A stretch of DNA of 64,000 nt from Solicoccozyma terricola. Lineage: Eukaryota > Basidiomycota > Tremellomycetes > Filobasidiales > Piskurozymaceae. Under the pieces are notes generated by a model, which was not told the DNA's origin, searched no databases, and saw nothing but the letters and a program-made list of their open reading frames with translations. Of the stretch, positions 22,715 through 34,376 are shown piece after piece. Numbering within the stretch: the first letter of the stretch is position 1; every line of letters begins with the position of its first letter. Made by a program: the position numbers and the translations under genes. The DNA lies in the NCBI GenBank assembly GCA_001600875.1, contig BCLD01000012.1:494287-558286 (forward strand), in the 5' to 3' direction.

Positions 22715-23221
22715 ATCGTCCAAACTGCTCTCTCTCTCAAAAGCAAGACGAGTGGAAAGGATATAGATTAATTCGTTTGGAATGTATACAATTTTTACAT
22801 CTCAAAGAGAAGCAGTTATTTATTTTTTTGGCATCAGAGCGGTTTGGGATAGCGTGACGATGAGGCTCCGAGCCTCTTCAATGGTAAAAACAGCGCGAAC
22901 GGCATGAGTGAAGGGGGAAAAAAATGCATACAACATACAAGAAAGAAGTGTATCCACAATAAATGGATTGAAACCCAGCAGACCACATAATGATAACGCC
23001 CGCTCGAGCTGTCAACGCTTGTCTGACCAAAAAAAGAAAAGAAAAGAAAAATCCCAGTTCTTCCTCCATCTAATGCACCAGGGGTCTGACCTCGTGCTAT
23101 TGAGCAGTCTTGTAGGTAGATGACGACGGGAAAGCCCCGCCCTTCAGGTGACCCTCCTACTCCCGATCGTACATCCTTGTACTCATCTTCCTATGTAAAT
23201 TCATGTCATTCGAAAATCGAT
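22715..23221. other. Convergent intergenic space with A/T-rich tracts
   Basis: About 500 bp between the stops of IDH1 and bL33m. It holds poly-A-like runs near 22920 and 23030-23050. I see no ORF with family resemblance and no RNA gene; it is probably two 3' UTRs. Confidence 0.5.
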
Positions 23222-23589
23222 TCACTTCATCTTCGTTTCAGTAAACAGAACATGTCGTTTCGCTGCTCATCATCACCCAAAAAAAAAAAGGAAACCCCGA
23301 AAAAAACAATCAGTTCCTAACCTTCCCAATCACCACGCCCTCGCCTTAATACCAATCCAGAATCCAACACTCACCCATCGGATCGTATTTCCTAACCGCT
23401 AATTTCTCCGCCAATCGTGCTCGTTTCGCAGTGTAGAAGAACCCAGTAAGGGCTGATGAGACGAGTTTTACCAGGATGGTGCTGTTACAAGTGGATTCGG
23501 GACGTGGTTCAGCGATGGGTTCGGGGGGTGTATACTACGGTGTGTCTGAGGACAGAAGGGACATACCGTGCCTTTGCCTTGCCTGCCAT
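23222..23589 (-). CDS. MRPL39: Mitochondrial ribosomal protein bL33m
   Basis: Exons (minus strand): 23589-23567, 23481-23375, 23265-23222; 57 aa. The product reads MAGKAKARTILVKLVSSALT, then GFFYTAKRARLAEKLAVRKY, then DPMAAKRHVLFTETKMK. This is bL33 from end to end (TILVKLVSxALTGFFYTxKR, KYDP, RHVLFxE). It belongs to the large mitoribosomal subunit. It is too short to appear as a single long ORF and is only visible after splicing. The 3' exon was found by requiring RHVLFTE after KYDPM: the acceptor GATGAG at 23266-23271 (minus) gives it in frame with a 109-nt intron. It shares a 153-bp divergent promoter with EXO70. Confidence 0.9.
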
Positions 23590-23742
23590 TGCTGGTGTTG
23601 TTCGAGGGATGGCTGGATGGGCTGGATGGGTATGAAGTAGTGAATGTTGAAATGTTGGATGGTTGACCTGAAATACACGCCAGAGAGTGCTCCCTCCCTC
23701 GCGGGGATCCTCGCCCGCAGCTTCATCGTCTCCGGCCAGGCC

Positions 23743-26332
23743 ATGTCGACGTCCACCATCCACAACCCGTCCTCTCCTCGGCTCCAAGTCACCAAGATGC
23801 AGGAAGAGGCAGAGCTGGCTCTGGTGGGTCCCCGTACCCCCTCCTACCTATTGCAGTCCCACTCCACATCGCTGATTTCGTTTCCCTACGTCCCCGTCGC
23901 ACCGTTTCTTCTCAGCTCGACCAGCACCTCCAACAGACCAACAAACTGGCGTCCAGGATGACAACGATACTTAGCAGGTTGGATACGAGATTAACTCGAT
24001 TGGACAAGATGATTGCGCCGTTTGGGATACAGCCGTTAGCCAAGGAAGCGAAAAGTGAGCTGGTGGGGCTTTTATATGAGGTTATGGCCGAAGAGAGGAG
24101 TCTATCTAATGAGTGCCGTTGTTGCGTGCAGATATCGACACAGCGTTGGCGGTGTTATCAGGAGAGAAAATTAGAGTGGATTTGAATTCACAAGATGCTA
24201 TGCCATCCCGAGGAGAAGAAGGGATCATATCTCGAATGTGAGGGAGAAGATGGGCGGCGTCGTCGTACGGAGGTTTGGAAAGTAGCTGATTGGTAGTTTG
24301 GGTTTTGGGAAACTGCAGGCCTGAATACTCTACGTTGGATGAATATATCGGAGCTGTTGATAGGGTATTAGGAGATATAGATCGTTTGAGTAGAAGTGAA
24401 TTGAGGAGTTCGGAGGGGAATATCAAAGATCTAGTACGTGAATCCATCTCCTTTTTTTTTTTTTCTTTATCCTTTATCCACACATACACAATGAAGTAGA
24501 CACTAAGATCATTTTCAACCCTCAGTGTAAACTCATCGAACTCGCTGGGAGGAATCTAGTAGCTCTGTTCTCGAAATTCGTTCGTGACGGATCTAGTCAA
24601 ACTGCGGATCTTGAATCATTAGCTCGAGACGGTGAGTTACTACGCCTCATTCAATCCCTTACCTCCACAACCACCTGTACTGAAACACTCAGCACCCCGA
24701 CGTCCTCAAGGTCCACTTCCACCGCCCAAACTCCTTCCTTCTCTCCCACTAGTACTTAAAATCTCCACCTCTCTTTTCTCCTTACCAACACACACCACCC
24801 ATCGAAATGCCACCTCTATCTTCCACGCAGCGCTTCAATCAGCTGAGAACGGATACGCAAGCATTCGACGGGAATGGATAATAACGAGATGTTTCAATCC
24901 GATGATGAGGGAATTCGACGAGGTCGTGGAGGGGCCGATGAGTCCGGGGAGAGATGAAGAGACGAGGAAGGTTAAATGTAAGATTGTAACCAGGTTGATT
25001 GAGGGGACTATGGCTTTGATGGATGTGAGTAGGGGTGATTTTCCTTTTTCGAGGGTATGATTGGGGATTTCTGATCAAGGACAGGGATAAACAGGGTGAG
25101 AGGACTTTATGGTCTCAGGTGTTCCAACACCCTTCATCAACAGGTCTCACTTCCATCTTCTCATCACCCGTCAACCTCCTCTCTGATCTCCTCACGACTC
25201 AAACATCCATCATCCGGAAATCACTCTCCATTCACACTTTCTACGCACTAGAGCTCTATCAATCACTACTACGGATACAACCGCGATGGGAAGAAGCATG
25301 TAGGGACTGGACAGGAGACTTGAAAGCGCTGACAATGATAGGTGACGCTTCAACGGTGTTGAGAGGTGTTTGTTTGAGGAGTTTTCCCGAGATTTTGGTG
25401 GATGTCAAGAATCCGCCACCTGCTTCGAGAGTGAGCGATGGTCCAAGTGTGGGTGTGGCCGATGTTACGTATTCGGTGAGTGTCGCGAGGGGATATCAGT
25501 GTCGTGTCTCGGTGGGAATCGTTCATTGCTGACTCGTGTTTGAGGTGGCAGACCGTCGCCTACCTCGAAACTCTGCCAATATACGAGAACATTGTTACCA
25601 CCCTTCTCACATCCCTCGGTGATCGTAACTGGCTGATGGGAGCTTCTGCACCCGTCTCATCAACGAGATCAGGAGAGGACGATAGCATCATTCAACACTT
25701 TGTCACGGATCTTCTGGTCGCGCTGTCAAGCCAATTGGAGTCGAGGTCGAGATCGATGAAAAGGCCGATATCGTCGATATTCCTGTTGAATAATCGTACG
25801 TGGTTGTCGCCGTGTATAGGTCTCATTCCCCAGCCGAATATTGACAACCACTCTCAAACAGTCTCTTACATCCGCAATAACCTCATACTGTCGTCATCTT
25901 CGGTGGCTAACGACGTCCTCGGTGAAGCTGGAGAGGATGAACTCAATCGCGCCTTCCGAGACGCCAAGCAAAAGTACCTCGACTCATGGCAAGGTCTCGC
26001 TCAGCTCCTCGGGCTGGGCGACAGACAGGCTGCCAAGGACGGATTAACTACCTTTTTCAATCGATTGGAGGAATTGGAGGGGATCTCGAGACAGTATGGA
26101 CTGTCGAAACAGGACCCAAATTTGCGAGATCGACTACGCCAGGACGTTAAAAATATAGTAATACCGGCCCTGAATGCTTTTGTTGAAAAGCACACCAAGC
26201 TGGAGCGTTGTAAGTTCGCTCGAGGAAAACAGAACGCCTCCTGGCAAACAGCTGAACTGTACAACGACCATTCTAGACATGAGATCCACACCTTCAGAGG
26301 TGGAGGATAGGCTTGCAGCGATATTTCACTAA
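23743..26332 (+). CDS. EXO70: Exocyst complex component Exo70
   Basis: Exons: 23743-23823, 23916-24054, 24132-24237, 24319-24433, 24526-24631, 24693-25024, 25095-25475, 25552-25795, 25862-26209, 26277-26332; about 635 aa, the usual fungal size. The N-terminal coiled coil (SRMTTILSRLDTRLTRLDKM), the central helical bundles, and the C-terminal block IFLLNNLSYIRNNL ... RYMRSTPSEVEDRLAAIF match Exo70. The protein binds PI(4,5)P2 and Rho GTPases and tethers secretory vesicles at growth sites. The start of exon 7 is ambiguous: AG at 25079 or 25094 are both in frame, and I prefer the second because it leaves room for the CTGAT branch site. Its stop lies 65 bp from the SEC31 stop (convergent). Confidence 0.88.
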
Positions 26333-26396
26333 GGAACGCGGAACGGATGGATTGTATCTGACCAGGGCTTTCGTAATGTTTCATGTTGTAACTCAT

Positions 26397-29300
26397 TTAG
26401 TACACGCCAAGTCGTACCAGTTGTTTGATGCCGGTCTATGGCAGTAGAATAATCAGGACCTTGCAAAGGGGAATATTTGGCCTTCGCGACTCACCATCCA
26501 GACGCCAAAGTCGTTCCCTCGTGTTCCTCTCGTCAGCTGCAAGAGCATGCGATCAGATGAGACCGAGCCGCGGACCTGCATGAAAGTACGACTTACCATC
26601 TCCAAGTGCAAGTTCAAAGCCACATCCGAGTTGCGCGCAGCGATGGCTGTGAAGTCATTTCAACCCGTCAGATCAGCCGCTCAGACGAAAAATCCTCCAA
26701 AAAGAACGACCCACCCTTTGCTATTTCCCCTAATTCAGACAAAGTCTCTGGTGCAATTGTATCGCAATTCAGTGCATCGAACAAGATGTTCAATCGACGC
26801 TCCGTGTCATCGACAAAACGTTTTTGTTGAGGCTGAGCGGGGGCAATACTTGTCAGCTAGAGCTCGGCCACTTCACTCAACTTGACTTACGGGTGTGATC
26901 TGCTTCACCCGACCTAGCTCACCGGCTAAAGTATTGTAAATGGTCTGAGAGCCTGCTGGGATATGCGATCGGTCGCCAGCAGCTAAAAAGGAATGATATC
27001 TTAGTATATGTCCGTCAGACTGTAGCGTATGACTCACGGTACTTGCTCTTCGATGGCTCAGGCTTAGCCGGTGGTGCTGGACGTATTGCCGCTGCCGGTT
27101 TGGTCGATGGAGGAGACGATGGCGGCGGTGGGCCGGATTGTAGGGCACCGTTGGAGGGCGGAGGATTGTAAGCACCCATCGGAGGAGCCACTGGGACCAC
27201 TGGAGCTGCCTGCTGCTGCATGTACGGGTTCGCACTTGGAGGTCTAGGCTGCATCTGGGCGGGAGGTGACAGCACCCGATGCTCAATTGGCACTAATGGC
27301 GACATGGCACGTTGAGGTGGGGGACCAGCGACTGTACCCGGTGGAGGGCCTGCACGGCCTGGTGGTGGAGGACCTGCCCGTGGGCTTTGGCTTCCAGTGC
27401 GAACGAGATTGCTTGGAGGCGGTCGTGGAGCGGAGCCAGCTCGCGGAGGTGGGGCCAAGTTGGCCGGTGGACCCTGCGATCGTGGTGGTGGAGCAAAATA
27501 GCTTTGCTGACCACCGTTTATCTGTCCAGCTGGCGACTGTGGCGGCACCTCGGGTTGCGAGTTGGGGAACGGCGACATGATGGCTACTGGCTTGCCACCG
27601 CCCGAAGCGCTGATGGGCCGCTTCGGTGGTGCGGCGATCGATGGCGCGTCGTTCCAACCGGGGATGTCGCGGCGCTGAGACGCAGGAATTTGCGGCGGTC
27701 CTTGGTCTGACGTGCGGGGTCGCTGAATAGGAGGTGGTGGAGGATACGGGGTCTGGCTCGGTTGGTTGTACTGTGCCTGACCGCCGTAATGTTGTTGTTG
27801 CTGCTGACCGTCATATTGATTTTGCCGTTGTGCAGGAACGCCGTAGCCCGATGGCTGATTCGATTGTGACTGCGAGGTGGATGCCGCCGCATACGGGTTC
27901 GTTGAGACATCCGAAAGTTGTGGTGCATATGGGCTGAATGTATTGGTCACTGGTGCGGCCGATGTTGTGGAAGAGGCGAGAGGCTGAGGGATTCCATAAC
28001 CAGGAGTTGCGTAAGCGCTAACAGGAGCAGGTGGTTGCTGAGGTCTGCCCAATCCGTCTGCGGCACTGGACGATGCAGCTGCGGGTGCGGTCCATCTAAC
28101 TTTTGCGCCAGACATGTATCGCTCGCGTGCGCTGGCTAGACCAGAGTCATTCCCGTCAGCGCCACGGTAGTCTGCCGGTGTTGCCGCAATGTATTGAACG
28201 GCCAGTTCAACAAGACCCTGCGTCGCGAGCAGGTCGGCATACTCGTAGTAGCGGTCGTACAGACCCGCGAGCCTGTAAATGCGGGCGCCGCTCTCCGCTG
28301 CCGCCTCAGACTGGGTGGGATGCGCTAGGTCGACGTCCTCGTAGCCAGATGCTACCTTGAAGACAACCACCTTCTCAATGAAAGTTTGTAGAGCGGCCGC
28401 GTGAGCGGTGTATCGTGATACTCCCTTTTCAGATTGTCCCGGTGCGCTGATACTGGCCTCCTCCTCCTCCCTCATCTCCTCGGACCATATCTTGACGAGT
28501 TTCTCGAGCTTTCCCGCAGCGAGGTAACAGAGAAGAGCATCCTTTCTGAGCTCCTTGGCGTGTGCTGCCTTATGCTGATCTTCGGAATTTTGTGCAACCT
28601 TGTATCGGAATTCGAGACGCTGACCTAGTTGTTCGGCGAGGTTGTTGAACTCGTCCGGTCGAGCAAATGTGCAGAGTACGACGAAGATTTCCCGCCATTC
28701 GGCGAGGTCAGCGTTCTGTACGACGTCGGACAAGTCATTGGAAACGATCGATTGGAAGAGACGAAGGTAGGGCAAAGCGATAGTGCGGCGTTCGAAGTAG
28801 GCCTTTTGGGTCTTTTGAAGAAGTTCGGGACCACCCTTGACGGCTAGGACGAGCGCATCGGCGAATCGGTCGACGGACAATGACAGTGTAACGGCCGACT
28901 CAAAGTCTCCCATGACGAGTGCCCGAGTGATCAGTCGATCCACCTCGGATTCATCTGAAGGGTAAATCTTGAAGGTATTGACCTTGAGATTATCTGAGGT
29001 GATGGATGATGCTTTCGATCCAATGGTCGCAGCTACCGACGAATCCTTAGCGTAACTTTGGTGTGGCACTGCGACGTGGTCAGGCAGTGCGGACCTGAGA
29101 TTTCCTATCGAGCTGAAGAAATCTGCTCCCCCAACGGCATCGACGCCTGGTGTCGCTGCTGCTGCGATCGCTGCCTCATCTGGCTCACCGAACAGACTCT
29201 GCTCAGTAGCTTCAGTCTCCGCCTCGGTCTTCTTCGTGACGTCGGATGTCGCGCTGATCTCTGAAGGCGTGGCGTCGGCTGGCTTTACGGTGTCGGTACC

Positions 29301-30895
29301 CGCCTCTTCCGTCCTCTTACCAATAGAAATAGCTGATTCCTTTGGTGTTCCAGGAGTCTCGAGGTCGGCATTTGGCTCATTACTAGTATCCAACTTGAAT
29401 TTCTTGATCGCTTCGCTGACCTGAATCGAAATTTCCTCCTTGGAAAAACCGAGGAGTGAAACAATCTCTTCCTTCGAGTCGGAGAACAGACTGCATAGCG
29501 CTTTCCACCCTGCGGCGGTCGTTGCATCCGCTCTGACCTGATCAGTCATCGTTTCGCAAAAAGTCTTGAGCTCATCCTTGCTCCCGGTGACCTCCTGAAG
29601 CTTCTTGGCTCGATCTACGACCTCGGGCTCGGTTACGATTTGACGAATATGTACCACACCGCTTTGATGTTTACCAGATGCTCCTGGTAGGTTACTAGCC
29701 GAAGTCAACTGTCCACCGAAGCCAAAAGACGCAGCTACGGGTCTCTTCAGCCATTTCGGTGGCTGCTTGAGCGACATGACGGGTTTAGATTCCTCTCCGT
29801 AGCTAGATCCACCACCACCAAAGATATCATCGACGTTGGTAGTATGAACTTTAGAACCAGCTGATTCAGATATTTCACCTGTCGACTGCAAAGTGTGAAT
29901 CCCGATCTTTCCATCGAATGATGCTGTTGCGAGGATGTCTGGGTTCCGTGGACACCAAGCGGTTTGGAAGGACCAGTTGGAGCTGGATGGTAATTCACCG
30001 ACGATTTCGCAGGTTTGCGGGTTCCAACAAATCGTCCTGTTGTCCTTTCCACATGATAGTAGCATATCCGCGTCCTCCTTGCACCAAGAAACGCTGAGAA
30101 CACCTTTATCGTGTCCAGTCAGGATCTGCAAGAAAAAAGAAAAAAAAGGTCATGAGCTAAAGTCGTCTCGACATGTTATCAAAAACATCGATTGAATAAC
30201 CCCACCTTTTCTGGAGCTCGGGAATTTCGAAGATCCCAAACCATGATGATGGGAGAAGTGTCATCCTCTGACGAAGTGATGAGTCGAGTGGACTGAAAGG
30301 GGAGGGGGAAAGGGGGGGAGGGGAGGGATAGATACTCAGCCAACGTAATCAAACATCCCGCCCCGCTTCACTGCCTTTCCCTATTGTTCCCTCAAATACC
30401 CACCGTATTCGGCTGCCAACAAACGTCACTCATACCTCTCCTACTTCCAACCTGCATTCCACCCATTCCACCTCCACTCATCCCCGTAGCCGCTCCACCT
30501 CCATACATCAAGCTAATAACCTCTTTTTTCCCCCTCAGATCCCATACTGAAGTATAACCTGAACTAGAGGACGAAGCTAGGATATGTGGAACGATCGGAT
30601 TCCATTGTAATGAAGTGATTTCTTCGAGTTTGGTAGAGCGAGGTCCGGTAGTGTGGGATTTGGTAGGAGCTGTCAAGTCGAATACGTAGAGCTAGTTGAT
30701 TGAGAGGGGACAGTGGGTATTTTAGCACTCGCGATTAAAGGCGAGAGAAGGAGAGATCGGTCGGGGATACTCACTTCGGCGTTGATAGCTCCACTAGCGA
30801 ATAGATTTTGTTGAATCGGATTGAAATCTAATCCTCTTACTGGACCAGTATGTTGTTCATTCTTGAACAATAACGATTCTTCGGTGCTGAATTGG

Positions 30896-30927
<32 letters not shown>

Positions 30928-31463
30928 AGGCCATTCAATGGGGAAATCAGATCAGCTTCAGACTTAAAAATGTGATTCCTTTTAGAACCCCGAAAATCCC
31001 CACCTAGAACCACCGAGTATCTTATTCACATCCCATACGCTGATTTCACCTGTTTCCATACCGGATGCGAGGACACCTCGAGGAGCGGTGGATGACGGAG
31101 ATGACCATGCGAGACGATTGAATCTGTTGTTTGTTTACGACGACCAGAAGATGGAAAGACGTCGAAGGTTAATGAAAGAAAACCTCTTTGGATATAAATA
31201 TGGCCCATAGGTCGCTTCCTCACTCACCTAGCGTTAGTCTGCACACTAGCTCTTGGGCCTCTACCACCTTCAACCCCCAATTCCATCCCTTCCTTGTCTT
31301 CACGACCATCAAAGAACTCTGGTTCCCATATTTCCAACTGTCCGATATTGGAGAAAGTCTCATCTAGAGCACCTGAGACTGTCCCTGTTGCTAAGAGGGG
31401 TAATGAAGACGCGGAGAGACCCCATGCGAAGGTGGCTGTTCGGGAGATCTCCTTGAGCTTCAT
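26397..31463 (-). CDS. SEC31: COPII outer-coat protein Sec31
   Basis: Exons (minus strand): 31463-31228, 31123-31004, 30886-30775, 30691-30404, 30292-30206, 30125-27038, 26982-26891, 26832-26715, 26646-26597, 26536-26495, 26435-26397; 1423 aa. The N-terminal WD40 propeller starts [15 protein letters not shown] and includes [34 protein letters not shown] and [14 protein letters not shown] helical solenoid follows, then a long Pro/Gln-rich region that binds Sec23. The C-terminal helical domain is spread over five short exons ([18 protein letters not shown], then [17 protein letters not shown], then [14 protein letters not shown]). Sec13-Sec31 cages coat ER exit vesicles. The intron before exon 3 (minus strand) carries a 29-nt poly-C run. 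Divergent from TRM140. Confidence 0.94.
30899..30927. repeat. 29-nt homopolymer G (poly-C on the SEC31 sense strand)
   Basis: It lies in the SEC31 intron 30887-31003, upstream of the 3' splice site. Same orientation relative to the gene as the RAM1 run. Confidence 0.8.
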
Positions 31464-31768
31464 GGTGGGTGGGACGGGAACGCGCGCTCGATGGGATTGG
31501 AAGTGATGGGATGGGATGTGATGGGTGGGATGATGCGAGCTCGATGGGATGGGATGGGATGACGACTGGCTGTCTGTGTATGACAGTGCCGGCTGTCTGT
31601 GTGGATGGATGATCTCCCGATATACGTGTCGTCACTGCCCGCCCCTCCCTCCCTGGCCCCTCCCCCGCGGCATCAATCCGTCCCTTCTCACGCTGAGCAC
31701 CAAAAGTTGGACAGGACACACACAGCAGAACAGCACCATCGTCCATATCCCTCACCTCATATCATCGT
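31464..31768. promoter_or_regulatory. Divergent SEC31/TRM140 promoter with GATGG repeats
   Basis: About 300 bp. The SEC31-proximal half (31503-31562) is an imperfect GGGAT/GATGG repeat that gives strong G/C strand asymmetry. No TATA box seen. Confidence 0.4.
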
Positions 31769-34275
31769 ATGCGATATCCTCGCCTCGTACGCACCCTCTC
31801 CACAGTCACCACTCGAACATCACACACCCACTCTTCCATCTCACTCATGGTCGACGCAAACGGCCAAACACCAGCATCTGTGTCCGCTCCCTCTCCACCA
31901 ACACCCACCCTTGCCTCAGATCCTCTACCTCCTGTTACCACCACCACCACCACCACCACCACCACATCATCAACAAACCCCATCACAGAAGAAGACAAGG
32001 AAAGACTCCGACGTGCTCCATTTGGATCTAGGTACCTCACTAATCCCGATGATGTCTACTCGTTCAACGCTTGGGATCATGTCGTTCCTCCACCAGAGTG
32101 GGAAGATGAAGCGAAAGTGACGTTGGCGAAACAGAGAGAGAGTAAGGTGAGCAAGGAGATGAAATGTTAGTAAAAAAACACAATTATTCGGATTGAAAGG
32201 AACAGGCGCTAGTGTTTGTTTTAATTGGAAAATAAATAAATAAAATATGATCAGCTTATTAGAGATGATTTGGGATCGTTTAAAAAATTACAGGGGCATA
32301 TAACTCAAAACCTGCAATATACTGGGATAGATTCTACAATCTAAATAAGGGATCGTAAGTTTCCCTCTCATATCCTCCCCTCCCCCCCTCCCCTGCCCCA
32401 CCACCATTTTCTCACAATCATTTTAATCCTCCACATCCTCTCCATCCTCTCTCCATGGTCATAGTTTCTTCAAGGATAGGAACTGGTTGAAATTAGAATT
32501 CCCAGAATTATTAGAATGTGCCAAAGCGGATGTGAGTCGAGGTGGTCGTGAAAACCCCTCCCCCCCCCCCCCCCCGGGGGCAAATAAGGGTTGACCTCTT
32601 TCTACAATCACCCATCCATCCCATACAGGCCGGTCCAAAACTAGTAGTCGAGATCGGATGTGTCAGTCCTCTTTCATCCATCAATTTCAGATTTCTGAAT
32701 TCAATCAGCTTACGATGAAACCGATGCGTGACCATTTATCCCGACCTTTTTTTTTTTCTTTTTTTTCTTTTTTTCACTGTAGGGCGCAGGAAACACGGTT
32801 TTCCCGTTATTGAAAAACAATGAGAACCCTGAATTGGTGGTTCATGCTTGTGATTACTCAAAGAGCGCTATTGAAGTCGTCAAGGTGAATGATGTTGTCC
32901 GAGATTAAGGGCGTCCATGCACTATTTGGATTGGATTTTATTTCTTCTTCTATGGCTGATCTTTCGGTTTTTTTTCGTAATGACAGTCTCATGAGTACTA
33001 TCCTTCTCCTCCACATGGAATTGGAAAACTTCAAGCTTCCGTTTGGGACATTACCAGTTCAATTTCATCCACCGATATTGAATCAACATCAACATCAACA
33101 TCAACATCAACATCAACACCAACAACCACTGCACATCCTGATGAGGAACCTTCTTCTACAGAACCTATGATCACTAAAGCTTCTCTCCCTGAGGGCATAG
33201 AAGAAAACTCGGTTGATGTAGCTACATTGATCTTTGTCATGTCTGCGTTACATCCAAAGGAATGGCAGAGAGCAGTGGCGAATTGTTTCAAGGTGTGTGT
33301 GTGTTTTGCGAAATTCGCGTTTTCGTGGAGAAGAATAAAATCTGATTTGGAGATGGGTTCCGATTAGATGCTTAAACCGAATGGTTTGCTGTTGATTAGG
33401 GATTATGGAAGGTTTGATCTCGCCCAGTTGCGAGTCAAGAAGGGCAGGATGTTGGAGGAGAACTTTTACATTCGTGGTGATGGTACGAGGGTTTACTTCT
33501 TTGAAGCTGGTGAGTGGATGGGGGCATCATCGTTGTCTAAAACGGGCCGTTTCACGCGGGGCCGCCGGCGCTGATGTGTATAACAACGTTGTAAATTCAG
33601 CCGAGTTATCCGAGATGTTGACAGGCTCTAAAACCGCTTACACACCAATGGCTACCACTCAAACATCCGTTGATCTCACAAACGATTCACTCACACCCCT
33701 CGACTCCGCTGAGAGCTCCATGCCGGTAACACCCTTCAACGAAATTGAAGATTCTGGTATCGTCAACCAGATGGATTCCATCGACCTCTCGTCCGCCGCC
33801 ACCGCCGTCACCGCCGCCGCCGACGACGACGACGACCCTTCAAACTCGACGACCGATGCTTCGGAACCTATCTCTACTCGATTCAGAACACCATCGCCAC
33901 CTCGTCACAAGAACTCGGCAGCTGGGCCGTCTCATGTCCCTCTACCGAGAGACGCTTATCCCGATATTCATGTGCCGCAATGGGATCCTTCGGACGTGCC
34001 ACAGGATCTACTGATCGATCCATTCGAAAAATCGCACGACCAACTTGATTTACCACCTCACCCTTTGTTCGTGATCGACCAGCTAGGTGTCGATAGGAGG
34101 ATGGTGAGTTGCTTCTTTTGTAATGTTAACCCGACCGCAAAGCTGATAGTACCCTTACACTTCCGTACGATAGATGGTAAATAGGAAAAGGCAGCTCAAG
34201 ATGTACCGCATCTGGATGCAGGTCAAGGCTCGCAAACTAGCTCCCACCGACGAAAGTGGCGAAGCACGGACATGA
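31769..34275 (+). CDS. TRM140: tRNA 3-methylcytidine methyltransferase, Trm140/METTL2-METTL8 family
   Basis: Exons: 31769-32141, 32294-32354, 32465-32531, 32629-32661, 32783-32884, 32987-33292, 33368-33509, 33601-34103, 34174-34275; 562 aa. The family block [20 protein letters not shown] precedes motif [15 protein letters not shown]. Then follow [25 protein letters not shown], the [13 protein letters not shown] segment, and the C-terminal [15 protein letters not shown]. These enzymes make m3C at position 32 of tRNA-Thr/Ser. Odd points are poly-Thr and (Ser-Thr)n tracts coded by microsatellites, and an insertion of about 150 residues before the C-terminal strand. Two in-frame ATGs (31769 and 31847) could give mitochondrial and cytosolic forms. 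The donor at 32142 was chosen by phase; the later GTGAGC leads to the wrong frame. Confidence 0.9.
31937..31970 (+). repeat. TRM140: Coding (ACC)n microsatellite in TRM140
   Basis: It encodes a run of Thr near residues 58-67. In frame, within exon 1. Confidence 0.8.
32560..32575 (+). repeat. 16-nt poly-C run in a TRM140 intron
   Basis: It is within the intron 32532-32628, sense strand C, immediately followed by a G run. Confidence 0.75.
33084..33118 (+). repeat. TRM140: Coding TCAACA microsatellite in TRM140
   Basis: Hexanucleotide repeat encoding alternating Ser-Thr in the insert after the VWD motif. Confidence 0.85.
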
Positions 34276-34376
34276 TTTTTTCTCTATTTATCTATGCTCT
34301 ATATATATATATCGCCTATTTGCTATGCATACAACAACGTCTATACCCTGGGTCGACCCCTGTCTGAAAAGGCGAC

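Noticed and set aside
23335..23374. bL33m ending MGECWILDWY or using a 30-nt intron
   Set aside because: A 109-nt intron leads to RHVLFTE, the conserved end of bL33.
32255..32293. Additional TRM140 exon beginning after TCAG at 32254
   Set aside because: In the required phase it opens with a stop; the other phase loses the YWDRFY block.
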